Assembly: GCA_963842575.1 (NCBI GenBank)
Contig: CAWJGS010000001.1
Location: 186,001-250,000, forward strand
From: JACDER01 sp963842575
GTDB lineage: Bacteria > Actinomycetota > Thermoleophilia > Gaiellales > Gaiellaceae
DNA: 64,000 bases
Direction: 5' to 3'
Made by a program: the position numbers and the translations under genes. The notes below the pieces were generated by a model that was not told where the DNA came from, did no database searches, and worked only from the letters and a program-made list of their open reading frames with translations. Shown one piece after another: positions 28,758 through 37,051 of the stretch (the stretch's first letter is position 1; each line of letters starts with the position of its first letter).

Positions 28758-29659
28758 CAGACCTCCTTTTGGTACCACACGAGCGTCCCCTGCGGCTTCA
28801 TCCCCGCCCGCTCGTACAGGCGAATCGCGGTCGGGTTGCGGCCGTCGACACCCAGGCCGACACGGGGTTTCCCGCGTTCCTCGAACGCCCGGAACGCGTG
28901 CTGCAGCAGCGCGAGCGCGAGCCCGCGGCCGCGCCACGGCTTGCGGACGCCGAGGATGTTGATCCACCCGACCGTCGCGTCGCCTGCGCGCTCCGTCTGC
29001 GACAACACGCGCGGCCGCCCGAGCAGGATGCCCGCGACCTCGTCGCCCTCGCGGGCGACGAACCACAGACCCGGGTCGAACGGCTCGCGGTACGACCACT
29101 GCTTCCAGTCCTCGAAGGGATCGGCCGAGAAGTCCGGCTCCTCGGAGAACGCCTCCTGATGGGCCTCGTACACGGCCTGCTCGTCCTCATCTCGGCGATA
29201 CGTCTGCACCGAGATTCCGTCCGGCCAGGCGGGAGCAACGAGGTCCTGCCCGAGGTCGATCCACATTCGGAAGGAATAGCCGTGGAGCTCGAAGCCTTTC
29301 GATTCGAGCAGGGCGCGCCACTCCGCGTTCTCCTCGGGCGACCACGCCTTCAGCTTCGCCCCTTCCACGGCCTTCTCCCGCGCCCGGCGCTCGACCCAGT
29401 CGAGGACCAGCGGGGCGGCATCGCGGCCCGTCCGCACGTCCAGCCAGAGCATCTTCCCGCCGCTCGACGCGTCTCCGACGTCGCCGTAGCCGACGACCTG
29501 TCCGTCGACAATGGCGACACGGGCGTCGTTCTCGAGGTCGTTGGACGGAAGATCGAACCAGGCCTCGACGTCGGCGACGCTCTCATCGGACAGGCCGAAT
29601 GGTCGCGCCACGGCGACGATCGCGGGAGCGTCGTCCTTCGTCGGCGGCCGGAGCTCCAC
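28757..29659 (-). CDS. Tandem-domain GNAT acetyltransferase (mycothiol-synthase-like)
   Basis: 300 residues with two GNAT folds. The C-terminal one is complete: I-L-G-V-R-K-P-W-R-G-R-G-L-A-L-A and a classic V-G-L-G-V-D-G-R-N-P-T-A-I-R-L-Y-E-R-A-G-M, as in MshD. The N-terminal one is degenerate. It is a close paralogue of the next gene upstream. The GTG start overlaps that gene's stop as TAGTG. MshD acetylates the Cys of mycothiol precursor, but similar tandem GNATs have other substrates, so I do not assign mshD. Confidence 0.8.
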   Translation of the reverse strand: MELRPPTKDDAPAIVAVARPFGLSDESVADVEAWFDLPSNDLENDARVAIVDGQVVGYGDVGDASSGGKMLWLDVRTGRDAAPLVLDWVERRAREKAVEGAKLKAWSPEENAEWRALLESKGFELHGYSFRMWIDLGQDLVAPAWPDGISVQTYRRDEDEQAVYEAHQEAFSEEPDFSADPFEDWKQWSYREPFDPGLWFVAREGDEVAGILLGRPRVLSQTERAGDATVGWINILGVRKPWRGRGLALALLQHAFRAFEERGKPRVGLGVDGRNPTAIRLYERAGMKPQGTLVWYQKEV

Positions 29660-30558
29660 TAAAGGCCCTTGCGGTAGGAGTCCTCGCGGTGCGCCACGCG
29701 CATGCCGGCCTGCTCGTACAGGCGAACGGCGCCGGTCAGGTTCTCGCCGTCCACGTTCAGGCCGACCTTCCCGTACCCGCGGCGCCGAAATTCCCGGAAG
29801 GCATGGAGGAGAAGCGCTCGGCCGAGCCCGCGACGGCGCCACGGGCGGCGCACCGCCAGAACGTTCACCCACCCGGTCTCGGGCCCGCGCACACCCGTGC
29901 ACAGCGCCGTCCCCGCGATCTGGTCGCCGTCTTCGGCGACGAACCACAGCTCGGGATCGAACGAATCGCTTCCGAGGAAGTAGTCGCGCCAGTCGTCGAA
30001 CGGCACGGGAAAGAAGTCCCAGTGGTCCTGGAAGGCCTCCATGTCCACGTCGTAAATCGCGCGCTCCTCGCCGGGCCTGAAAGTGCGCACCGCGATCCCC
30101 TCTGGCCACGAGGGCTGCGGAGGATCGTCGTCGAGGTCGATCTCCATCGTGAAGAAGTGTCGGACAAGCTCGTATCCACGGGCGCGCAGGATGTCCGCGA
30201 GCACGTCGTTGTCGCTTCCCGCCGACGTGTGCGTGCGTCCCGCGAGGCCCTTCGTGAGCACGCGGCCTCGCTCCTCGCCCCAGTCGAGCAGGCGCTCGTA
30301 CATCGTCGCCTCGCGCGGGTCGGCGATGGCGAAGACGAAGACGCGTTCGGCGTCCGGCTCCGGGTGCCAGAGGAAGACGCCTCCGACGATCCGTCCGCCA
30401 GCGTCTTCCACGACGCGCCAGTTCTCTTCGAACTTGCCCTTTGGGCTCTTCATCCGGTCGCGGATCTGGGACTCGTTCATCCCGCCGTCGACGGAGGCAT
30501 TCAGGGCGGCGAGCCCGGAAAGGTCGTCGAACGTCGGGGCGCGCAGCTCAGAGCTCAT
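29659..30558 (-). CDS. Tandem-domain GNAT acetyltransferase (mycothiol-synthase-like)
   Basis: 299 residues, same layout as its downstream neighbour: weak N-terminal GNAT domain, then V-L-A-V-R-R-P-W-R-R-R-G-L-G-R-A and V-G-L-N-V-D-G-E-N-L-T-G-A-V-R-L-Y-E-Q-A-G-M. The pair probably arose by tandem duplication and has diverged considerably. ATG 30558 overlaps the HAD gene end by 11 bases. Substrate unknown. Confidence 0.8.
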   Translation of the reverse strand: MSSELRAPTFDDLSGLAALNASVDGGMNESQIRDRMKSPKGKFEENWRVVEDAGGRIVGGVFLWHPEPDAERVFVFAIADPREATMYERLLDWGEERGRVLTKGLAGRTHTSAGSDNDVLADILRARGYELVRHFFTMEIDLDDDPPQPSWPEGIAVRTFRPGEERAIYDVDMEAFQDHWDFFPVPFDDWRDYFLGSDSFDPELWFVAEDGDQIAGTALCTGVRGPETGWVNVLAVRRPWRRRGLGRALLLHAFREFRRRGYGKVGLNVDGENLTGAVRLYEQAGMRVAHREDSYRKGL

Positions 30559-31165
30559 CGAGCACGTCTGGAAGCGTGGACAGGTCGGTGATCTCCCGTG
30601 TCGGGCGCGGGCCGGGCTCCTCGCCGTCCCGGTTGACCCACACGCTCTTCAGGCCGAGCTCGTTCGACGGAGCGATGTCGTGGAAGAGGCTCGCCGCGAC
30701 GTGGACGTCAGGCAGGCGGCCGACCTTGTCCTCGAACGCGCGCCAGTGCCCGAGCGCGGGCTTGTACGAACCGATCTCGGAGGCGACGATCGCGAACTCG
30801 AAGGGGACGCCGATCCGCCCCATCGACGCCTCGATGTAGTCACGGTCCGTGTTGGAGAGGATGACGAGCTTCCAGCCGTTCGCGCGAGCGCGCTCGAGCG
30901 CCTCGGAGACTTCCGGGAAGGGCTGCCACTCCGGCAGCGTGCCTGCGGGATCGGGTGCACCGATCCGGCGCGCGGTCTCTCCCATCACCTGCCGGTACGA
31001 CATTCCCGGTGTCTCGCGCTGCACCTCCGGCTCGACCTGGTGGTAGCGCTCGAGCAGCTCGTCGCTGCCGAGGGCCGCGCGCAGCCCCGCGTTCCAGTCG
31101 ATCAGCGTCCCGTAGCAGTCGAAGGTGGCCCAGCGCCCAGCGCGTCCTTCGGCGCCTGGCTTCAC
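30548..31165 (-). CDS. HAD hydrolase, haloacid-dehalogenase type II-like
   Basis: 205 residues: motif I W-A-T-F-D-C-Y-G-T-L-I-D-W-N, motif II V-I-L-S-N-T-D, motif III Y-K-P-A-L and the late V-A-A-S-L-F-H-D-I-A-P motif. F-D-x-Y-G-T-L is typical of L-2-haloacid dehalogenases, whose nucleophile Asp attacks the halo-carbon, but many relatives are phosphatases. First gene of the GNAT-arginase operon; GTG 31165. Confidence 0.78.
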   Translation of the reverse strand: MKPGAEGRAGRWATFDCYGTLIDWNAGLRAALGSDELLERYHQVEPEVQRETPGMSYRQVMGETARRIGAPDPAGTLPEWQPFPEVSEALERARANGWKLVILSNTDRDYIEASMGRIGVPFEFAIVASEIGSYKPALGHWRAFEDKVGRLPDVHVAASLFHDIAPSNELGLKSVWVNRDGEEPGPRPTREITDLSTLPDVLDEL

Positions 31166-31184
31166 AATCGCGCAGTTGGGCGAA

Positions 31185-31201
31185 GCCGGGCTTTGCCCGG
31201 C
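31185..31201. other. 7-bp hairpin upstream of the HAD gene
   Basis: GCCGGGC-TTT-GCCCGGC, a perfect stem in the 161-base space between the HAD gene and fabF. No U tail follows on either strand. It could be a leader hairpin of the HAD operon; the rest of the gap, apart from the terminator at 31298-31324, shows nothing I can name. Confidence 0.4.
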
Positions 31202-31297
31202 GAGAGCATTAGAGGGCGCGCGCCGGCTGCAGACCAGCTACGCATCAGCGGCTCGTCGACCAATGACATCTGCGCACACGGTGGCAAGGAGGGGGCA

Positions 31298-31324
31298 CAC
31301 GGGGGAACCAGGGGTTCCCCCGTG
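31298..31324 (-). terminator. Strong hairpin after fabF
   Basis: CACGGGGGAACC and GGTTCCCCCGTG form a perfect 12-bp stem with a 3-base loop, 3 bases beyond the fabF stop. There is no T run, which is common for terminators in GC-rich actinobacteria. It closes the leftward fab operon and separates it from the HAD operon. Confidence 0.65.
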
Positions 31325-31326
31325 GT

Positions 31327-32580
31327 TCATTCCGTCCACTTACCCACGACGATCGACGCGTTGTGACCGCCGAACCCGAAGGAGTTGGACATCCCGTAGC
31401 GCAGGTCCTTGACCTCGCGCGACTCGTTGGGGATGTAGTCGAGATCGCACTCGGGGTCGAGCTCCTCGTAGTTGATGGTCGGCGGGACGATTCCGCGCTG
31501 GACGGCGAGCGTCGTGAAGATCGCCTCGACGGCTCCGGAAGCTCCGAGCGTGTGCCCGGTCGCGCCCTTGGTGGACGAGATCGGGATCTCCCGCGCGCGG
31601 TCCTCTCCGATCGCGAGCTTGATCACGCGCGTCTCGCTCGCGTCGCCGAGAGGCGTCGACGTGCCGTGCGCGTTGATGTAACCGACCTCGTCCACCGTCA
31701 CGCCGCCGTCCTTGAGCGCCATCTGCATCGCGCGCGCGGGGTTATGGCCGGTCGGGTCGGGCTCGGTGATGTGCGTCGCGTCCGAGGAGATGCCGTAGCC
31801 GAGCATCTCCGCGTAGATCTTGGCGCCGCGCGCCCGGGCATGCTCGAGCGACTCGAGTACGAGGATCGCGCCCGCCTCGCCCATGACGAAGCCGTCGCGG
31901 CCGGCGTCGAACGGGCGGCTCGCCTTCTCCGGATCGCTGTTCCGCCGCGAGAGAGCCCTCATCGCACTGAAGCCGGCAATGCCGATTGCGGTCACCGGAG
32001 CCTCGGTCCCGCCGCACAGCATCACGTCGGCGCGGCCGAGACGGATTGCGTCCATCCCCTCCCCGATCGACATGTTCGACGCGGCGCAGGCGGTGCACTG
32101 GGAGGTGAGCGGCCCCTTGGTCCCGAGCTCCATCGAGACCCAGGCGGCGCCCATGTTCGGGATGATCGCCGGGATCGAGAACGGGTTGACGCGGTCGGGG
32201 CCGCGCTGGATCAGCGTGTCGTAGCAGTCCTGGTACGCCTGGAGCCCGCCGATCCCCGTCGCGACCGCCGCGCCGACCCGCTCCGACTCCTTCGCGACGT
32301 CGAGGCCGGCGTCGGCCTCGGCCTGGCGGGCCGCGGCGACGATCAACTGAGCGAAGCGGTCCATGCGCCGGGCGGTCTTGCGGTCCATCCATTCCGTCGG
32401 ATCGAACTCCTTCGCCTCGCAGGCGAAGTGGACGGGATAGTTCGACGTGTCGAAAAGCGTGATCGGCCCCGCGCCGGACTTGCCGGCGACGAGCGTCTCC
32501 CAGGATTCCTCCGCGTTGCGCCCGAGCGGCGTGACCGCCCCGATGCCGGTTATGACGATTCGCTCACGACCGTTTTGCAT
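31327..32580 (-). CDS. fabF: Beta-ketoacyl-ACP synthase II
   Basis: 417 residues, full-length thiolase-fold condensing enzyme. Catalytic Cys165 lies in C-T-A-C-A-A-S-N; the two His are in N-A-H-G-T-S-T-P-L-G-D and K-G-A-T-G-H-T-L-G-A-S-G; the C-terminal G-F-G-G-H-N is present. It elongates acyl-ACP with malonyl-ACP. Last gene of the fab operon, 2 bases after fabG. The acpP gene that usually lies between fabG and fabF is missing. Confidence 0.95.
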   Translation of the reverse strand: MQNGRERIVITGIGAVTPLGRNAEESWETLVAGKSGAGPITLFDTSNYPVHFACEAKEFDPTEWMDRKTARRMDRFAQLIVAAARQAEADAGLDVAKESERVGAAVATGIGGLQAYQDCYDTLIQRGPDRVNPFSIPAIIPNMGAAWVSMELGTKGPLTSQCTACAASNMSIGEGMDAIRLGRADVMLCGGTEAPVTAIGIAGFSAMRALSRRNSDPEKASRPFDAGRDGFVMGEAGAILVLESLEHARARGAKIYAEMLGYGISSDATHITEPDPTGHNPARAMQMALKDGGVTVDEVGYINAHGTSTPLGDASETRVIKLAIGEDRAREIPISSTKGATGHTLGASGAVEAIFTTLAVQRGIVPPTINYEELDPECDLDYIPNESREVKDLRYGMSNSFGFGGHNASIVVGKWTE

Positions 32581-32582
32581 CC

Positions 32583-33314
32583 CTACATCCCCAGTCCGCC
32601 GTCGACGAGCAGCACTTCGCCCGTGATGAACGAGGCCTCGTCCGAACAGAGGAAGCGTACCGCCGCCGCCACGTCCTCCGGCTCGCCGAGCCTGGCGAGT
32701 GGCGTGCTCTGCAGCATGACTTCCTTGGCCTCTTCGGGAATGACCTCGGTCAGCCGGGTCTTGACATACCCGGGCGCGACCACGTTGGCGCGCACGCCAC
32801 GGCTGCCGAGCTCCCGCGCGAGTGACTTGGTGAAGCCGATGATCCCGGCCTTCGACGCGCCGTAGTTCGTCTGGCCCCAGTTGCCGTGCACGCCGACGAT
32901 GCTGGAGAGGTTCACGATCGAGCCCGAGCGGCGGCGCATCATCCCGCGCGCGACAGCGCGGCACGTATAGAAGACGCTGCTCAGGTTCGTCTCGATCACG
33001 TCGCGCCAGTCCGCGTCGAGCATGCGTGCCAGGACGCCGTCGCGTGTGATGCCTGCGCAGTTGACGAGGATGTCGAGGTCGCCGGCCTCCTCGACGAGCC
33101 GCTTTGCCTCCTCCGCCTGCGAGACGTCGGCCTGGATAGCGCGGCCGCCCGTCTCCTGTGCAACCGCCTCCGCCTCCTCACTGGCCGAGCCGTAGCCGAT
33201 GGTGACGGAAGCCCCGGCACGGGCAAGCTCGACGGCTACCGCCCGTCCGATTCCCCGCGACCCGCCCGTGACCAGGGCGAGCTTGCCCTCGAGAGAGCAG
33301 AACTCGTCAGGCAG
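32583..33314 (-). CDS. fabG: 3-oxoacyl-ACP reductase
   Basis: 243 residues, short-chain dehydrogenase. NADPH motif L-V-T-G-G-S-R-G-I-G-R near residue 13; catalytic Ser in L-S-S-I-V-G, then Y-G-A-S-K. It reduces the keto group during elongation. No ATG, GTG or TTG exists between the upstream in-frame stop (33339-33341) and the NADPH motif. CTG at 33314 is the best start: GAGGAG lies 10 bases upstream and the product begins L-P-D-E-F-C-S-L-E-G-K. The ATG at 33023 would delete the cofactor site and is rejected. Confidence 0.9.
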   Translation of the reverse strand: MPDEFCSLEGKLALVTGGSRGIGRAVAVELARAGASVTIGYGSASEEAEAVAQETGGRAIQADVSQAEEAKRLVEEAGDLDILVNCAGITRDGVLARMLDADWRDVIETNLSSVFYTCRAVARGMMRRRSGSIVNLSSIVGVHGNWGQTNYGASKAGIIGFTKSLARELGSRGVRANVVAPGYVKTRLTEVIPEEAKEVMLQSTPLARLGEPEDVAAAVRFLCSDEASFITGEVLLVDGGLGM

Positions 33315-34233
33315 GGGGAAGATGCTCCTCGAGTCTCTTCAGCGCGGACACGCTGTTGACCGAGATCGCCTTGACGTTCTCGTCGATCCGCCTGACCAGG
33401 CCCGAGAGGACGTTGCCGGGACCGACTTCGACGAACGTCCTGACGCCCTCGCGCACGAGCTCGCTCGCGGCCTGCGTGAACTTGACCGGCCCGGTCAGCT
33501 GGTCGACCAGCAGGTTCCCCATCCGCTGTGCCGGCTCCAGCTTCGCGCTGACGGTCGACATGAACGGCGCCGTCGGCTCGCTGAACTTGACCCGGTCGAC
33601 CGCCGGCCTGAGCCGCTCGGCGGCCTTCGCGACGAGCGGGCTGTGGAAGGCGCCCGTCACCGCCAGCTTGACCGTCCGGCGGGCTCCCTCCAGCTCCGCC
33701 CTCCAGCGGCATTCCTCGACCGACGGGGTCTCGCCCGAGACCACCAGCTGCCCCGGGCAGTTGTAGTTCGCCGGCCACACGCCGTCGATCCGGCGGCAGA
33801 GCTCCTCGACCACCTCGTCCTCGAGCCCGAGGATCGCGGCCATCGAGCCGGGATGCTCGCGCGCCGCTTCCGCGGTCGCCAGGCCGCGCTCGCGAACGAG
33901 CGCGATCGCCTCGGGAATCGAAATCGCGCGGGCCGCCGCCAGCGCGGAGTATTCACCGACGGAGTGGCCGACGACGTAGTCGGGCTCGATCCCGCGCTCG
34001 CGCAGGAAGGCCAGGATCGCAAGGCTCGTGGCTACGAGAGCGGGCTGCTGCACCTCGGTCTGCGTCAGCTCCTCGAGCGACGCCTCGAAGCAGAGCCGGC
34101 GCAGGTCGATGCCCGCGGCCTCGCTCCCCTCCTCGAAAACCCTCATCGCGGCGGGCTCCTGCTCGGCGATCTCGCGGCCCATGCCACGCTCGAGTGAGCC
34201 CTGGCCCGGGAAACAGAATGCAACCTTGCTCAT
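33307..34233 (-). CDS. fabD: Malonyl-CoA:ACP transacylase
   Basis: 308 residues. Begins MSKVAFCFPGQGSLERGMG and has the nucleophile Ser91 in G-H-S-V-G-E-Y-S-A-L, then the His of G-A-F-H-S-P-L. It loads malonate on ACP for FabH and FabF. ATG 34233 overlaps the fabH stop as ATGA; upstream in-frame ATGs would lie within fabH and are unnecessary. Confidence 0.95.
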   Translation of the reverse strand: MSKVAFCFPGQGSLERGMGREIAEQEPAAMRVFEEGSEAAGIDLRRLCFEASLEELTQTEVQQPALVATSLAILAFLRERGIEPDYVVGHSVGEYSALAAARAISIPEAIALVRERGLATAEAAREHPGSMAAILGLEDEVVEELCRRIDGVWPANYNCPGQLVVSGETPSVEECRWRAELEGARRTVKLAVTGAFHSPLVAKAAERLRPAVDRVKFSEPTAPFMSTVSAKLEPAQRMGNLLVDQLTGPVKFTQAASELVREGVRTFVEVGPGNVLSGLVRRIDENVKAISVNSVSALKRLEEHLPPA

Positions 34234-35237
34234 TTCGTACTCCATTCCATCAAAGCAGAACCCCACGTGAGGCCGGCGCCCATTCCGGTCATGAGCACGA
34301 GATCGCCCTCATGGAGCCGTCCGTCCGCCTGCGCCTCGGCCAGAGCGAGCGGAATCGAGCCCGACGACGTGTTGCCGTAGCGGTCGACATTGACGACTAC
34401 TTTATCTTTGGGAATCCCCAGCTTCCCGACGGCATGGTCGATGATCCGAACGTTCGCCTGGTGCGGGATGTAGACGTCCACCTCGTCGATCGTGCGGCCG
34501 CATTTGTCGAGAACGGCCTCGCCCGATGAGACAAGTACCCGCGTGGCGAACTTGAACACCTCTCGCCCGTTCATGTGGGCGAAGTGCTGCCCCTCGGCCA
34601 CCGTCTCGGCGCTGGCCGGCAGCCGCGAGCCTCCCGCCGGCTGGTAGAGCTGGGGGCCGCCCGAACCGTCCGCTCCGAGCTCGAAGCCGAGGAATCCGCC
34701 GTTCTCCACCCGCTCGAGCACGACCGCACCCGCACCGTCACCGAAGAGCACGCAGGTCGTACGGTCGGTCCAGTCCATGATCTTCGAGAGGACGTCGCCG
34801 CCTGCGACGACTGCGCGCTCCGACAGGCCCCCGGCCATCATCCCGTAGGCCTGCACCAGCGCGTACATGAAGCCGGTGCAGCCGGCGGACAGGTCGTACG
34901 CGCCGGCATCGGGCATCCCGAGCTCGTCGGCCAGGATTGCCCCCGTCGAGGGAAACGCCATGTCCGGAGTGACCGTCGCGACGATCAGCAGGTCGACCGA
35001 GGAAGGCTCGACGCCCGCTTGCGCGAGTGCTTGCAGGATCGCCGGTCGGCACAAGTCGGAGAGCGCCTGCTCGGGCGCAGCTATCCGGCGCTCGCGGATT
35101 CCCGTCCGCTCGATGATCCATTCATCGCTCGTCTCGACCATGGTCGCGAGCTCGTGGTTCGTGAGGACCCGGTCGGGAACGTAGGAGCCGATCCCCGTGA
35201 TCGAGGCACGGAAGCCCTCGGGTGCGGTGCCGATCAC
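34230..35237 (-). CDS. fabH: Beta-ketoacyl-ACP synthase III
   Basis: 335 residues. Catalytic Cys120 in S-A-G-C-T-G-F, His in Y-I-P-H-Q-A-N and Asn in Y-G-N-T-S-S-G-S-I-P complete the triad. The enzyme starts fatty acid synthesis by condensing an acyl-CoA primer with malonyl-ACP; branched primers are possible but not shown. GTG 35237 overlaps the fabZ stop as GTGA. Confidence 0.95.
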   Translation of the reverse strand: MIGTAPEGFRASITGIGSYVPDRVLTNHELATMVETSDEWIIERTGIRERRIAAPEQALSDLCRPAILQALAQAGVEPSSVDLLIVATVTPDMAFPSTGAILADELGMPDAGAYDLSAGCTGFMYALVQAYGMMAGGLSERAVVAGGDVLSKIMDWTDRTTCVLFGDGAGAVVLERVENGGFLGFELGADGSGGPQLYQPAGGSRLPASAETVAEGQHFAHMNGREVFKFATRVLVSSGEAVLDKCGRTIDEVDVYIPHQANVRIIDHAVGKLGIPKDKVVVNVDRYGNTSSGSIPLALAEAQADGRLHEGDLVLMTGMGAGLTWGSALMEWSTK

Positions 35238-35668
35238 CGTTCGACCGCGAAGGTGAGAGTGGCGCGCGCGGCCAGCTCGCCCTCGACGCGCGCCTCGGCC
35301 TTTCCGCGCCCGATCGGGCCGCGGATCCGGTCGATCTCGCAGACGAGCTCGAGCTCGTCGCCCGGCTCCACGATGCGCTTGAAGCGGCAGTCGTCGATAC
35401 CGGCGAAGTACGCGATCTTGCCCCGGTTCTCCTCCTGGGCGAGCACGGCCACGGCACCCGTCTGGGCCATGGCCTCGACGATCAGCACGCCCGGCATCAC
35501 CGGCCGGCCCGGGAAGTGCCCGGCGAAGTACCACTCGTCCTCACGGACCGTGCGGCGTGCGACGACCCGCTTCCCCGCCTCGAACTCCAGCACCTCGTCG
35601 ATGAGGAGAAAGGGCTCGCGGTGGGGAAGGATCGACTCGATCTCGTCGCGTCCGAACGGGGCCTGCAC
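35234..35668 (-). CDS. fabZ: 3-hydroxyacyl-ACP dehydratase
   Basis: About 144 residues, hotdog fold. L-P-H-R-E-P-F-L-L-I-D-E and the active-site helix G-H-F-P-G-R-P-V-M-P-G-V-L-I-V-E with catalytic His are clear. It removes water from 3-hydroxyacyl-ACP. I chose GTG 35668 just before the conserved Q-A-P-F-G-R-D-E-I; a GTG at 35704 would add 12 unlikely residues. First gene of the fab operon, divergent from nfeD; the 59-base gap should hold both promoters. Confidence 0.92.
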   Translation of the reverse strand: MQAPFGRDEIESILPHREPFLLIDEVLEFEAGKRVVARRTVREDEWYFAGHFPGRPVMPGVLIVEAMAQTGAVAVLAQEENRGKIAYFAGIDDCRFKRIVEPGDELELVCEIDRIRGPIGRGKAEARVEGELAARATLTFAVER

Positions 35669-35727
35669 GCGAACGAGTGTATGGAAACCTGACCCGGCAG
35701 CCACCCTCCCCGTGCCACAATTGCCGT

Positions 35728-37041
35728 ATGCGCCGTGCTCGTCTGTTCTTCAGCTTGCTCGCGGCCGCGGGTTTCCTCATCTTCGTCACCTCGGTGGCCG
35801 CGCAAGCGCAGCCGAAGGTGCTGGCCATCCACTTCTCGCTGGACATCAACCCGGTCTCGCAGGACTACGTCAACCACCAGATCGACGAGGCAAACAGCGG
35901 CGGCTACAGCGCCATCGTGATCCTGCTCGACACGCCCGGCGGCCTCTCGACCTCGATGGAGAAGATCTACGAGAAGATCCTCGTCTCGCGCGTGCCTGTG
36001 ATCGTCTATGTCTCACCGACGGGTGCGGGAGCAGCGTCGGCGGGCGTCTTCGTGGCCGAGGCGGCGGACGTGCTCGCGATGGCGCCGGCGACGAACATCG
36101 GCTCCTCCACGCCCATCGACCAGAGCGGCGGCAACCTTGGAAGCGACCTGCGCCGCAAGGTGATCAATCACTTCGCCGCCAAGCTGCGCACGCTTTCCGA
36201 GACGAACGGGCGCAACGGCGACTGGGGCGCCCGGGCGGTGCGCAAGGCGTCGAACCTGACCGTCGACCAGGCGTTGAAGATCCACGTCATCGACCTCAAG
36301 GCGCCGGACCTGCGCGCGCTCCTCGACAAGCTCGACGGCTACAAGACCTACCGCCGGCACATCACGTTGCACACCGCGAATGCGCAGATCGTGGACGCGC
36401 ACCCGGGCTTCTTCTCGCGCCTCCTCAACGTCCTCATCGACCCGAACATCCTCACGCTGCTGTTCCTGGCCGGCCTGGCGGGGATCGGATTCGAGATCTT
36501 CCACCCCGGGGTCGTCTTACCCGGAGTGCTCGGCGCGGTCGCGCTCGTCACGGCGCTGTTCGGATTCTCGATCCTCCCGATCAGCTGGGCCGGGCTCGCG
36601 CTGCTGCTGCTGGGGGTGGCGATGCTCGTCACGGACGCCTTCGTGACCAGTCACGGCGCCATCACGGTCGCGGGGTTGATCAGCCTCGTCGTGGGCGCGA
36701 TCATGCTCTTCCGCAACGCGCCCTCCCCATACCACGTCAGCCTCCCGCTGATCATCTCGATCGCCGTGGTCCTCGGCCTCCTCTGGGGCTTCGCGATGAC
36801 GAAGGCGGTAGCGGTGCGGCGCAAACCGGTGAGCGTCGGGCCGCAGTCGATCGTCGGCCAGATCGGCGAGGTGCGCGGCGACGGGCAGGTCTTCGTGAAC
36901 GGCGAGCTCTGGAAGGCGCGGCCGGCCCGGGACGAGCTGCTCCGGCGTGGCACCAAGGTGCGCGTCGAGTCGATCGATTCCACTCTCGTGCTCGGCGTCA
37001 GCCCCGTGGAGGAACCCATAGGATCGCCCCAACCCGTCTGA
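35728..37041 (+). CDS. NfeD-type membrane serine protease (ClpP-class)
   Basis: 437 residues. Signal peptide (to A-Q-A), then a ClpP-like protease domain (about 30-220) with the Ser in T-G-A-G-A-A-S-A-G and G-G-L-S-T-S near the oxyanion site, then four or more helices (about 245-370) and a C-terminal OB-fold NfeD domain (V-G-Q-I-G-E-V ... G-E-L-W). Relatives such as archaeal STOPP cleave stomatin's C-terminus. The next gene is a slipin, the expected partner. Confidence 0.88.
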   Translation: MRRARLFFSLLAAAGFLIFVTSVAAQAQPKVLAIHFSLDINPVSQDYVNHQIDEANSGGYSAIVILLDTPGGLSTSMEKIYEKILVSRVPVIVYVSPTGAGAASAGVFVAEAADVLAMAPATNIGSSTPIDQSGGNLGSDLRRKVINHFAAKLRTLSETNGRNGDWGARAVRKASNLTVDQALKIHVIDLKAPDLRALLDKLDGYKTYRRHITLHTANAQIVDAHPGFFSRLLNVLIDPNILTLLFLAGLAGIGFEIFHPGVVLPGVLGAVALVTALFGFSILPISWAGLALLLLGVAMLVTDAFVTSHGAITVAGLISLVVGAIMLFRNAPSPYHVSLPLIISIAVVLGLLWGFAMTKAVAVRRKPVSVGPQSIVGQIGEVRGDGQVFVNGELWKARPARDELLRRGTKVRVESIDSTLVLGVSPVEEPIGSPQPV

Positions 37042-37051
37042 AAGGACCCGC

